From positions 1 through 64,000 of IMG/VR virus record IMGVR_UViG_3300020546_000003: a DNA stretch of 64,000 nt; one strand, given 5' to 3'. Each line of letters opens with the position of its first letter. The first letter of the stretch is position 1. Under the pieces are notes generated by a model that searched no databases, was not told the DNA's origin, and saw only the letters and a list, made by a program, of their open reading frames with translations. Position numbers and translations under genes: made by a program. This stretch comes from a virus. Shown piece after piece: positions 34,047-41,700 of this stretch.

Positions 34047-34291
34047 ATTATTTAGTAATAAAAGATGATACAATAATACAAGTTTGTACTTCTGTAGAAG
34101 ATTTATTAGAATATCTAGAAGTAAATGTTACTGATAAAGGAATTGTAAAAATTGGTAATAATAATTTACCTACTACTTATAATATGAAAGAATATACTAA
34201 AGAAGAAATAATATCAGATATTATAAAATATAAATTAAAAACTATAGAATCTGTGTTAAAAATTGGTATTTATAAATTAGAAAGAATATAA
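34043..34291 (+). CDS. Small protein, function unknown
   Basis: 82 residues, coupled by a 4-base overlap to the preceding gene; mixed alpha/beta, basic C-terminus. Unknown role. Confidence 0.45.
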   Translation: MNYLVIKDDTIIQVCTSVEDLLEYLEVNVTDKGIVKIGNNNLPTTYNMKEYTKEEIISDIIKYKLKTIESVLKIGIYKLERI

Positions 34292-34296
34292 AAATT

Positions 34297-34587
34297 ATGA
34301 TAGATATAAATAAAGAAGCAGAAGAATATGCTAAACAATTTGATTATCCTGAAGATTCTGCTCCATCAACTTGTTTTATAGCAGGAGCAAACTCAAAATA
34401 TGTAAAAGAACAAATAATACAAGCTAAAATAGATGTATTAGATAATTGTTTAGCTGATATGTATCTTTATTCTAGTTTTGAAAATGGATTTGAACAATAT
34501 TCTGATGCTTATTATAATTTAGAAAATTCATATAAAAAAAGTTTAAATAAACTTAGAGAAGAATTAAAACAATTACAAGATGTATAA
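34297..34587 (+). CDS. Small helical phage protein, function unknown
   Basis: 96 residues. EEYAKQFDYPEDSAPSTCFI followed by AGANSKYVKEQI is a common theme in small phage proteins. The rest is coiled coil. It overlaps the next gene by 8 bases. Confidence 0.45.
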   Translation: MIDINKEAEEYAKQFDYPEDSAPSTCFIAGANSKYVKEQIIQAKIDVLDNCLADMYLYSSFENGFEQYSDAYYNLENSYKKSLNKLREELKQLQDV

Positions 34588-34828
34588 AGACAAATATATA
34601 ACATCAGAAAAACTAGAAGGTACATTTAGACAAGATTTACCAATAGGTAATTTTTTAATACAAGGTTATTGTAGATTTGGTATAGAAGTAGGAAAGCCTA
34701 TAGATTTATTTAGTCATCTTATAAAAGGAGTTAGACCAGATTGTTGGACTTCTATAGTTAAAGAAATAAATGGAGATATTATTAAGACAGAAAATAGTAT
34801 TTATAAGATTACAATAAAAGAAAAATAA
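34580..34828 (+). CDS. Small protein, function unknown
   Basis: 82 residues, beta-rich, overlapping the previous gene and 1 base from the first DGR target gene, so perhaps cotranscribed with the DGR. Unknown role. Confidence 0.45.
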   Translation: MYKDKYITSEKLEGTFRQDLPIGNFLIQGYCRFGIEVGKPIDLFSHLIKGVRPDCWTSIVKEINGDIIKTENSIYKITIKEK

Positions 34829-34829
34829 A

Positions 34830-35414
34830 ATGACACAAAAAATTAGTAGAGTTAATCTCAAAGTCATCTATGACAATGTTTGTCAAGATTGGAAAAATAT
34901 AATAACTGATATGTTATTATGGAATGTAGAAAGTTCTATAGAAATAGAAGAAGAAACTATCTTAAAAGGATATAATCAAGCAAATTCTGAACAAAAAATA
35001 TTATTAGAAAAATACTTTAAAATAAACACACCTAAAGACTTAACAAAAACATTAAAAACTTGGAAAGATGTGTTAAAATATGCTAAAGAAAAAGGATATA
35101 ACTTTAAGTTACCTTATTCTGAAAAAACTCAAGTAAAAGAAGAAATATCTTTAAATGCTTTATGTAAAATACATTTATTAGCTAAAGTATTTAATGAAGA
35201 TTGGACAGCAAATTTTAAAGACTCAACTCAATACAAATATTATCCTTGGTTTGAAAGAAAAAGTTCTGGGTGGGTCTTTAGTGTTGTTTATTATCGGGCT
35301 TCTGTTTCTTCTAGTGGCTGGGGTGCTCTTTCATACTTTAAAAGTTCAGAAATAGTAAATTATATCGGTAACAATAAAGAATTTGTAAATATTTATAATG
35401 AATATTTACAATAA
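34830..35414 (+). CDS. DGR target protein 1 (variable protein)
   Basis: 194 residues. The C-terminal part reads YKYYPWFERKSSGWVFSVVY-like, then SSSGWGALSYFKSSEIVNYI, the layout of known Bacteroidota DGR target proteins (KYYPWF, variable loop, FKSSE). Residues 145-169 are the variable repeat (35264-35334), matched to the template at 35434 with changes only at template A. The second target at 36540 is a paralogue (LPY, ...LAKV, WK, YKY). It probably displays a variable ligand-binding surface; the ligand is unknown. Confidence 0.8.
   Translation: MTQKISRVNLKVIYDNVCQDWKNIITDMLLWNVESSIEIEEETILKGYNQANSEQKILLEKYFKINTPKDLTKTLKTWKDVLKYAKEKGYNFKLPYSEKTQVKEEISLNALCKIHLLAKVFNEDWTANFKDSTQYKYYPWFERKSSGWVFSVVYYRASVSSSGWGALSYFKSSEIVNYIGNNKEFVNIYNEYLQ
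35264..35334 (+). repeat. DGR variable repeat 1 (VR1)
   Basis: 71 bases, aligned to TR1 with one 3-base gap. Of the 22 A positions in TR1, 18 differ in VR1 and 4 are kept. None of the 46 non-A positions differs. This is the signature of adenine-directed mutagenesis. The template codons are largely AAT-type at variable sites. Confidence 0.93.
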
Positions 35415-35433
35415 AGTTAATTATTTTATATTA

Positions 35434-35501
35434 TTCTAGGTAGGTCTTTAATGATGTTAATTATCAGAATTCTAATTCTAATAGCTAGAGTACTCTAACA
35501 T
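35434..35501 (+). repeat. DGR template repeat 1 (TR1)
   Basis: 68 bases, lying between target gene 1 and the reverse transcriptase, outside any gene. It has AAT codons in the VR frame at variable sites. Two in-frame TAG triplets correspond to TGG (Trp) in VR1. It is one codon shorter than VR1. Confidence 0.92.
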
Positions 35502-35605
35502 ATTTTGTATTTAAAGAAATAATTAACTTATCCTATAGGATAAAAATCAAGAAATATTTTAAAAAGTGTTTGGTAGGTCTATTCTCGAAGAACATTTAAA
35601 TTAAT

Positions 35606-36556
35606 ATGAAAAGAATAGGAAATTTATACAATCAAATATGTGATAGAAATAATATAGAATTAGCTATAAAAAATTCACAAAAAAGTAAGAAGAAAAATAA
35701 GAATGTTATAGAATTTAACAAAAATTATGAAAATAATTTAGAAATTTTAATAAATTTACTAAAAGAAGAAAAATATGTTATTTCAGACTATAAAATAAAA
35801 TATATTAAAGATGGAAATAAAATAAGGGAGTTAAAGATACTCCCTTATTTTCCAGATAGAATTATACAACATTGTATATTAAATATAATATCTTTTACGT
35901 TATTAAAAACTTTTCCTACTAATACTTATTCAGCAATTAAAAATAGAGGTATACATAAGTGTTTGTACAAGTTAAAAAGTATAATAAATAAGTATGACTA
36001 TTGTTTAAAACTGGATATTAAAAAATATTATGAAAATATAGATAATGACATATTAAAATCTTTTCTTTTAAAAAAATTTAAAGATAAACAATTATTAGAT
36101 TTACTTTTTCATATAATAGACAAAGAAAAGGGATGTGTAATTGGCTCTTATTTGTCACAATGGTTTGGTAATTTTTATTTATCTTATTTTATACACTATT
36201 TAAATGATAAAAAAGATATTAAAGTTTTAGTTTATATGGATGATATTGTTATATTAGGTAATAGTAAACAATTATTGTATGATTTAAAGTTAGAAATAAT
36301 AGAATATTTAAGAACTAAACTAAAGTTAGAATTAAGTAATCATCAAGTATTTTCTCTTACACAAGGTATAGATTTTTTAGGCTACAAAACATTTAAAACA
36401 CACATTTTAATAAGGAAAAGAATAAAATTAAATTTTATTAAAATGATTAAAACAAATTATAATGAAAAGTCAATTAATAGTTATTTAGGTTGGCTTTGCC
36501 ACGGAAATACATTAAATTTACAACAAAAATACATTAAAAATGCAAAAAACAATTAA
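35606..36556 (+). CDS. DGR-type reverse transcriptase
   Basis: 316 residues. Key motifs are YCLKLDIKKYYENID (first catalytic Asp), VIGSYLSQWFGNFYLS (DGR/retron-like motif 4 with SQ) and VLVYMDDIVILG, with YMDD at residues 210-213. It copies template RNA with errors at adenines to mutate the two variable repeats. It overlaps the second target gene by 17 bases. No Avd-like accessory gene is seen nearby. Length fits DGR enzymes. Confidence 0.93.
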   Translation: MKRIGNLYNQICDRNNIELAIKNSQKSKKKNKNVIEFNKNYENNLEILINLLKEEKYVISDYKIKYIKDGNKIRELKILPYFPDRIIQHCILNIISFTLLKTFPTNTYSAIKNRGIHKCLYKLKSIINKYDYCLKLDIKKYYENIDNDILKSFLLKKFKDKQLLDLLFHIIDKEKGCVIGSYLSQWFGNFYLSYFIHYLNDKKDIKVLVYMDDIVILGNSKQLLYDLKLEIIEYLRTKLKLELSNHQVFSLTQGIDFLGYKTFKTHILIRKRIKLNFIKMIKTNYNEKSINSYLGWLCHGNTLNLQQKYIKNAKNN

Positions 36557-37034
36557 TTTAACAAAAAAAGAAGCTATTAAATTTTATAATAGTGCACAAG
36601 ATCAAGGATTTAAAGATTTATTAGAAACAAATTTTGGTAAAGATTTCTGGAAACAAGAAATTACAGATTTAGTATATGATTTAGATTCTTTAAAAGAATA
36701 TTGTAAAAATAACAATATATCTTTTTCTTTACCTTATCTTTGTGATACTCAAGATAGTTTAGAAAAAACATTAAATGCTACTTACATATTAGCAAAAGTT
36801 GCTAAAATATATAATAAAGGAACTATTTTAAATTGGAAAAACAATAATGAATACAAGTATTTACCTTATTTATATTTTTCTGGTGGTTCTGGGGTTGCTG
36901 CTGGTGTTTCTTTTTATTGGGATTCTGATTTGTTTGCTTCTTATTGTTTGTACTATAAAAACTCAAATTTAAGCACAAAATCTTATAATAACTTTAAAAA
37001 ATATTGGGAAGATTATTGGGGAGTAGAACAATAA
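36540..37034 (+). CDS. DGR target protein 2 (variable protein)
   Basis: 164 residues, paralogue of target 1 (both have LPY, LAKV, a WK segment, YKYxP). Residues 113-138 (FSGGSGVAAG..., ending LY) form the variable repeat 36876-36953. Its start overlaps the end of the reverse transcriptase. Template TR2 lies 24 bases after its stop. It would present a second diversified surface. Confidence 0.8.
   Translation: MQKTINLTKKEAIKFYNSAQDQGFKDLLETNFGKDFWKQEITDLVYDLDSLKEYCKNNNISFSLPYLCDTQDSLEKTLNATYILAKVAKIYNKGTILNWKNNNEYKYLPYLYFSGGSGVAAGVSFYWDSDLFASYCLYYKNSNLSTKSYNNFKKYWEDYWGVEQ
36876..36953 (+). repeat. DGR variable repeat 2 (VR2)
   Basis: 78 bases, aligned to TR2 with one 3-base gap (extra GGT codon). 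Of 23 template A positions, 18 differ; among the remaining 52 bases one differs (C to T). Clear adenine-directed pattern. Confidence 0.92.
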
Positions 37035-37057
37035 TATAAAAAAGAGATAAATAAATA

Positions 37058-37132
37058 TTTTCTAGTAGTTCTAGGGTTACTAATGATTCTAATAATTGGA
37101 ATTCTAATTTGAATACTCCTAATTGTTTAAAC
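37058..37132 (+). repeat. DGR template repeat 2 (TR2)
   Basis: 75 bases outside any gene, downstream of target 2. In the VR frame it reads as AAT-rich codons without stops (TTT TCT AGT AGT TCT AGG ...). It is one codon shorter than VR2. The sequence is distinct from TR1, so the two targets have separate templates. Confidence 0.92.
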
Positions 37133-37201
37133 TTAATTATAATACAAACAATTTTATTTATCTTAACCTATTGGTTAAAAAAACAAGCAAAATCTTAAAA
37201 C

Positions 37202-37240
37202 AAATCCCTTAGTACCTTTAGTGTGGAAAAGGGATTTTTT
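37202..37240 (+). terminator. Intrinsic terminator after the DGR
   Basis: AAATCCCTT/AAGGGATTTTTT stem and T-run; closes the DGR transcript. Confidence 0.8.
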
Positions 37241-37268
37241 AATTAAGTACAAAAATATAAAGTAAAAT

Positions 37269-37454
37269 ATGGAATTACCAATATTAATACCTACAATATA
37301 TGTAGATACTCCAGAACATAAAAAAACTATTCAATATGGGAAATATTTAGTAGTAAGAAAAGATGGTAAAACTCACTTAGAAACATTTAATGGAACTGGA
37401 TGGGCTTATAATCATAATACTATTATAGCTTATTATTTACCTAAAATTAATTAA
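37269..37454 (+). CDS. Small protein, function unknown
   Basis: 61 residues, beta-like (KYLVVRKDGKTHLETFNGTG), ending 2 bases before the next start. Unknown role. Confidence 0.45.
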   Translation: MELPILIPTIYVDTPEHKKTIQYGKYLVVRKDGKTHLETFNGTGWAYNHNTIIAYYLPKIN

Positions 37455-37456
37455 AA

Positions 37457-37747
37457 ATGAATTATTTAGATACATTAAAACAAAAAAAATCAATAGATAC
37501 AGAGTATGAAACTCAAAAAGAGTTATTATTACAACAAATAACTAACATAAATACTCTATATAGTAAATATAATGGAGATTTTTTAAAAGAATTAAGTCAA
37601 TTTACTAAAGATTATGAAGAAAGAAGAAAAATTAAATTGGGACAACTTCTCACTGAAATTTCATCCAACTTGGAGAAACAAAATGAAAAAAATAGTGGAA
37701 AGCCCTCAATTATTTCAGATATTCCAAGAACTGAAGAAGCAATCTAG
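37457..37747 (+). CDS. Coiled-coil protein, overlapping the UDG-like gene
   Basis: 96 residues, helical, Gln/Glu/Lys-rich, ending in TAG. Its last 134 bases overlap the UDG-like frame if that gene starts at 37614. A frameshift relic or a true long overlap cannot be told apart by eye. Confidence 0.45.
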   Translation: MNYLDTLKQKKSIDTEYETQKELLLQQITNINTLYSKYNGDFLKELSQFTKDYEERRKIKLGQLLTEISSNLEKQNEKNSGKPSIISDIPRTEEAI

Positions 37748-38303
37748 CCAAGGAAACAAATTATATCCTCAAAGTAAAGATATATTTGAATTTTTAAATT
37801 TTGATATATCTAAACTAAAAGTATTAATCTTAGGAGATATTCCTCATACCTATAGTAATGGGATATGGTTAGATTGTAGTAATAACACAATAGTTTCTAA
37901 AGATTTAGAATATTTTTATAATAATATAGAAAAAGATCTTTATAACCTAGATTTTAACTATGATAGAAACAATAAAAGTTTAGAATATCTTAAGGAACAA
38001 GGGGTTATATTATCTTCTTGTTCTTTAGTATCTAATAATATAGAACTTTTTAAGCTTTTTTGGAAGTTAATGTTTGAAGAAATCTTTAACACACAAGCAG
38101 GTTTACATATTATAGCTGTAGGAAAAGAAGCTCAAAAAATATTAGTAGAGAACTCAGAACCTTTTATACACTATACTTATTACCTAGAATCTTGGGATAA
38201 AACTCTAGAATATCCTAAATTTAATACTTTTTCTATTATAAATAAACTATTAGAAAAAGATAATGGTAAAGAATTTACAATACAATGGCTAAAAACAATT
38301 TAA
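37614..38303 (+). CDS. Uracil-DNA-glycosylase-like protein, active site degenerate
   Basis: 229 residues. The order of blocks follows family 1 UDG: FHPTWRNKMKK near the start, LYPQSKDIFEFLNFD, then KVLILGDIPHTYSNGIWLD where UDG has VILGQDPYH, QGVILSSCSLV where UDG has QGVLLLN, and AGLHIIAVGKEAQK where UDG has the VFxLWGxxAQ strand. The catalytic Asp-Pro-Tyr-His and HPSP elements are replaced. It may bind DNA or the host enzyme without cutting. An alternative start is ATG 37682, but the N-terminal similarity favours 37614. Confidence 0.55.
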   Translation: MKKEEKLNWDNFSLKFHPTWRNKMKKIVESPQLFQIFQELKKQSSQGNKLYPQSKDIFEFLNFDISKLKVLILGDIPHTYSNGIWLDCSNNTIVSKDLEYFYNNIEKDLYNLDFNYDRNNKSLEYLKEQGVILSSCSLVSNNIELFKLFWKLMFEEIFNTQAGLHIIAVGKEAQKILVENSEPFIHYTYYLESWDKTLEYPKFNTFSIINKLLEKDNGKEFTIQWLKTI

Positions 38304-38455
38304 AACATCTATTATTAATACCTTGTATAATATTTATAACTCTAATAATGAAAGATTTGACAAATATTCCTTTAGTAAGAGATTGGTTATATTTTATATT
38401 ATTAGAGTTTTTCTTACAAGTATATTATAATAGAATAGTAAAAGAAGATTTATAA
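38285..38455 (+). CDS. Small membrane protein
   Basis: 56 residues; two hydrophobic segments (LLLIPCIIFITLIM and WLYFILLEFFLQVYY). It overlaps the end of the UDG-like gene by 19 bases. Confidence 0.45.
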   Translation: MAKNNLKHLLLIPCIIFITLIMKDLTNIPLVRDWLYFILLEFFLQVYYNRIVKEDL

Positions 38456-38474
38456 ATAATAAAATAAATAAAAA

Positions 38475-38780
38475 ATGAAACAAGTAAATATAAAAAAACA
38501 AAAAATAGTATTAACAGGATATTTATTTAATATATTACCTGGAATTTTAATAACAGATGATCATAAAGAACAATTTGAGTATCATTTTGAAAAAAAAGAT
38601 ATATTAGATATTATACTAGATAATATTTCTGACTATAACAGTAAAAAAACAGTAACTTTAGATAAGTTGACAAATCAAGAAATTAACAAAGCTGTTTATA
38701 TTTGTCAACAAATAGTTCAAGATGTAGACTATGCTAACAATTTATTTGCTTTGAGTAAAAAATATAGAGGTTTATTATAA
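38475..38780 (+). CDS. Small protein, function unknown
   Basis: 101 residues, beta N-terminal half, helical C-terminal half. The stop overlaps the next start by one base. Unknown role. Confidence 0.45.
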   Translation: MKQVNIKKQKIVLTGYLFNILPGILITDDHKEQFEYHFEKKDILDIILDNISDYNSKKTVTLDKLTNQEINKAVYICQQIVQDVDYANNLFALSKKYRGLL

Positions 38781-39331
38781 TGAAAACTATATTTTCAGAT
38801 AAATCAAAGATAATTGACCTTTGGATAGAACAAAAACAAGATTTTGCTGGGACTCCTTTAAGTGTAATAACAGATAGTAGTATAAAACAAAGAAGATTAT
38901 TCTTTAAAGGAGATACTATTTATAGTTATAGAGAATCTTATCCTTTAGCTAGATTATTAGGAGATAAGATATATTTAAGAGAGGAAAATTATAGTAGAAC
39001 AACAAGTAAACAAAAACTTTGTATACAAAGTAGGGCTTTAAAATATAATAAAAAAATAATATTTTCAGATGATTTGAAAAATGAAAATATTAAAGATAAA
39101 AAATTACAAATTGCTTTAGAAAAATTATTAAAAGCTAGACTTTGGAAAGATTATTATATTTATGCTATTTCTAATTTAATAGCAAATAATGAAAATAATC
39201 TTATAACTAAATCTAAATTTCCTTTATTATTTGATGAAAAACATGAAAAAGTAAAACAAATGTTATTTTCTCAAGATAATGAAACAGTTAATTTAGCAAT
39301 AAAAATTATAAAACAAGAAAAACTAATATAA
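38780..39331 (+). CDS. Protein with C-terminal S-x-D-x-E-T helix motif
   Basis: 183 residues, basic, coupled to neighbours. The tail FSQDNETVNLAIKIIKQ matches a helix motif (SxDxETxxLAxxII) found in at least three other proteins of this window. Function unknown. Confidence 0.45.
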   Translation: MKTIFSDKSKIIDLWIEQKQDFAGTPLSVITDSSIKQRRLFFKGDTIYSYRESYPLARLLGDKIYLREENYSRTTSKQKLCIQSRALKYNKKIIFSDDLKNENIKDKKLQIALEKLLKARLWKDYYIYAISNLIANNENNLITKSKFPLLFDEKHEKVKQMLFSQDNETVNLAIKIIKQEKLI

Positions 39332-39332
39332 T

Positions 39333-39590
39333 ATGTATGCAATAAAAGTAAAAAATAAAGATTTATATTTAAATCTTGATAGTCTAATAGGATATTTTAT
39401 ATCTTCTTATCCTTATATAGCTTCTAAAAAACAAATAACAGATATTTTTTTAAATATTAATTCTGAAAAACCTTATTACGAAATTAATTCTAATACAGAA
39501 GAATTAAGTTTTGAAGATGATATAAAAAATTATATATTAGAAAATATTGAAGATTTAGAAATTAAAGAAATAAAAATAGAATTAATATGA
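39333..39590 (+). CDS. Small acidic protein, function unknown
   Basis: 85 residues, acidic C-terminal half, 1 base after the preceding gene. Unknown role. Confidence 0.45.
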   Translation: MYAIKVKNKDLYLNLDSLIGYFISSYPYIASKKQITDIFLNINSEKPYYEINSNTEELSFEDDIKNYILENIEDLEIKEIKIELI

Positions 39591-39640
39591 CAAAATCAAA
39601 TGAAAAAGAAGCTATCTCGTATTAAATAACAGAAATGTAG

Positions 39641-39668
39641 GATACTATCAACAAAAATAGTATTTTTG
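39641..39668 (+). terminator. Terminator-like hairpin
   Basis: ATACTAT/ATAGTAT stem followed by TTTTTG, in the non-coding gap before the tRNA-like element. Confidence 0.55.
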
Positions 39669-39694
39669 AGGATAATAATCAACAATAATAAAAT

Positions 39695-39764
39695 AGTCAG
39701 GTGGCGTAAGGGAAACGCAGTCTCCACAAAGAAAGAAAGCAGGTTTGAATCCTTGTCCTGACTA
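39695..39764 (+). tRNA. tRNA-like element without a normal anticodon arm
   Basis: Acceptor AGTCAGG/CCTGACT, D-stem GCGT/ACGC with AAGGGAA loop and T-loop TTTGAAT are as in tRNA, total 70 nt. The middle (about 39720-39738, GTCTCCACAAAGAAAGAAA) does not form a five-pair anticodon stem, and the T-stem (GCAGG/CCTTGT) is mismatched or bulged. Best read as a decayed or atypical tRNA. No anticodon can be given. Confidence 0.5.
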
Positions 39765-39778
39765 CAAAAAATAAAAAA

Positions 39779-40144
39779 ATGATAATATTTAAATTTACAC
39801 TATATACTTTAATTCTTAGTTATAGTCCTTGTGATGTATTTAAACATTTTAATGTAACTGAAATGCATGGTCTTAATTTAGTTGATTGTGAAAAATACAA
39901 TAACACTAATGAAGATGCTTATATAGCAGGTTTTTGTAATGTATCTCCTATTGATGGTAAACCATTTGTGTTTATAAATTTAAGTAGATGTAATAATGAT
40001 GTTGAAACAACAGCATTAGTATTTCATGAGATGATGCATCTTTCAGGTATAAAATATAATGATGAATGGTTATCTAATGAAGAAAATATGATAACATTTG
40101 CAGAAAATGAAACATATAAAGTTGTTAAACTAATTAAAAAATAA
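39779..40144 (+). CDS. Putative exported metallopeptidase-like protein (HEMMH)
   Basis: 121 residues. The N-terminus MIIFKFTLYTLILSYS may be a short signal or anchor. TALVFHEMMHLSGIKYNDEW at about residues 79-98 contains HEMMH, a HExxH zinc motif in a helix; a later Glu could complete the site. The conserved-looking Cys pattern (Cys18, Cys37, Cys53, Cys71) suits an oxidising compartment. Substrate unknown. Confidence 0.5.
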   Translation: MIIFKFTLYTLILSYSPCDVFKHFNVTEMHGLNLVDCEKYNNTNEDAYIAGFCNVSPIDGKPFVFINLSRCNNDVETTALVFHEMMHLSGIKYNDEWLSNEENMITFAENETYKVVKLIKK

Positions 40145-40150
40145 TAAAAT

Positions 40151-40285
40151 GGAAAAATTTTAATTTTTAATTCTATTTCAGAAGCTTCTAAAATTTTAAA
40201 TATTAACATTAGTAATATTTCTAGAATAGCAAAAGGAGAAAGAAAAACTAGTAAAAAATTAAATATGACATTTCAATTTATATAA
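40151..40285 (+). pseudogene. Remnant of a homing endonuclease (NUMOD1-like tail)
   Basis: Without a usable start, one frame reads KILIFNSISEASKILNINIS, then NISRIAKGERKTSKK and a stop, which is the NUMOD1 helix-turn-helix tail of intron endonucleases (NSIxEAxKxLxIxxxNIxxxxxGxRK). The 5' part is missing. It suggests that an intron or free endonuclease once sat here. Confidence 0.6.
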
Positions 40286-40304
40286 ATTATAAAAAAAAAA
40301 GAAT

Positions 40305-40697
40305 ATGAACCCACATTTGCATTCAAAATCCTCTGTAAAGCGTTGGGGAGGAAAAATAGAAGACTACATAGAATTACATAAATTTTTAGATAGTCCAAAA
40401 TCTTGTATGAATAATAATACTTCTAGGATGTTAACACACAATACTTGGTTTATTTATGAAGTTATTCCTAGAGTATTTGGTTATAATATAATAAACTCAG
40501 AAGGAAAATCTGTAGATACTGTAGATATAGCTATGTTACATGTGAGTGAAGACTTTAGACATAAATTTATACCTACTCCACAAGATTATTTAAAAAATAT
40601 GAAAATACAATCTTGGATGAATAATGGAGTAAAAGATATTGATAATCCTGATTCAATAGAATTAGCTAAAAAAGTAATAGAAAAATGGAAAAATTAA
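40305..40697 (+). CDS. Phage protein with HLHSKSSVKRWGG motif (DUF6915-like)
   Basis: 130 residues. HLHSKSSVKRWGGKIEDYIE, HKFLDSPK, LTHNTWFI and MLHVSEDFRHKFIPTPQDYL carry His residues spaced as in the phage DUF6915 family, which suggests a metal site. The family assignment is from memory and the activity unknown. Confidence 0.55.
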   Translation: MNPHLHSKSSVKRWGGKIEDYIELHKFLDSPKSCMNNNTSRMLTHNTWFIYEVIPRVFGYNIINSEGKSVDTVDIAMLHVSEDFRHKFIPTPQDYLKNMKIQSWMNNGVKDIDNPDSIELAKKVIEKWKN

Positions 40698-40710
40698 TAA
40701 AAATTAAAAG

Positions 40711-40827
40711 ATGGAATGGTTATTAGTAAAAATAAATAATGAAATAGATGTTATTTGGAATTGGGAAGTGTATAATATTAATTTAAAATGGAAATCTTGT
40801 AAAATAATTAAAAAATGGAAGAATTAA
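40711..40827 (+). CDS. Very small protein
   Basis: 38 residues, Trp- and Lys-rich (MEWLLVKINNEID...). Its end overlaps the next start. Weak call based on spacing. Confidence 0.35.
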   Translation: MEWLLVKINNEIDVIWNWEVYNINLKWKSCKIIKKWKN

Positions 40828-41426
40828 TAAAAGAATGGTTAGATAAAAAAATAGATAGAGCAGAATTTGAGTTTAGTTGTGGGGGAGATTCTATGAATAA
40901 TATTTCTTTAATCTTCTTTGATAAAGAAAATAAAGAGGTTATTATGAGTGATGAAAGCAGAGAAACCCTAGATGATAATATTTATGAAAATGTAGAATTT
41001 TATGAAGACTCTGATGGACATTATCAAGGAGAATTTGGAAAAGTTTTAATTGAATTTGATGAAGAAGAAAATGAATTTAATTACAGTAAAAGTGCTACAG
41101 AAGAATGGTCAGAGTCTTTTACTGATATTATAAAATTAGAAATAACTCCAGAACTACATAAATTCTGTAAAGAGTATGTACTTGAAATATCAGGAGAGTC
41201 TGATTTTTTAGATATTGAATATGCTAAAGATTTTTACATTAATTCAGAAAAATGTAAAATGCTTGAAGATATTCAAGAAATTATTAATGAAGCTATTGAT
41301 AATCATGAACCAGAAAATACATTAGCAGGAGAATTAGAAGATTATGTAAATATGTCTAACTTTGCAACTATTGATAACAATAAAATAAAATTTAACTATG
41401 ACTATGGAAAAACAGTTTATAATTAA
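40815..41426 (+). CDS. Acidic protein with FSCGGDSMNN motif, function unknown
   Basis: 203 residues, strongly acidic. AEFEFSCGGDSMNNISLIFF and EFYEDSDGHYQGEFGKVLIE resemble a conserved phage and plasmid family of unknown function. High acidity could mimic DNA. It overlaps the next gene by 29 bases and leads into the GHKL ATPase gene. Confidence 0.5.
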   Translation: MEELIKEWLDKKIDRAEFEFSCGGDSMNNISLIFFDKENKEVIMSDESRETLDDNIYENVEFYEDSDGHYQGEFGKVLIEFDEEENEFNYSKSATEEWSESFTDIIKLEITPELHKFCKEYVLEISGESDFLDIEYAKDFYINSEKCKMLEDIQEIINEAIDNHEPENTLAGELEDYVNMSNFATIDNNKIKFNYDYGKTVYN

Positions 41427-41700
41427 ACATGATAAATACAGCCTTAAACAAGGAATAAGATTCTTAAAAACCACTGTAACAAACAATTATGATGAATTAC
41501 CAGAGTATTTTAAAGATGAAGAAGTTAAAAATAGTTGGGATTTATATGAAGGTATACCTTTAAAACTGTATCAAATGACTCAATCTAAAGATGAAGAAAC
41601 TTTAGAATTAGCTATAGAATTATTAAGAAAAGCTGATATTAAATTTACATATAGAAAAAACCATTTTGGACCAAATAAAATAGAATTATGGAACAATTAA
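41398..41700 (+). CDS. Small protein with SxDxET helix motif, coupled to the GHKL gene
   Basis: 100 residues. SKDEETLELAIELLRKA matches the recurring SxDxETxxLAxxII motif. It ends IELWNN with the next ATG inside, the same overlap device as at 23848 and 24111. Function unknown. Confidence 0.5.
   Translation: MTMEKQFIIKHDKYSLKQGIRFLKTTVTNNYDELPEYFKDEEVKNSWDLYEGIPLKLYQMTQSKDEETLELAIELLRKADIKFTYRKNHFGPNKIELWNN

Noticed and set aside
35606-36556. Group II intron or retron origin of the reverse transcriptase
   Set aside because: No intron domain V, maturase or msr/msd-like structure was seen, while two adenine-specific template/variable pairs flank the gene.
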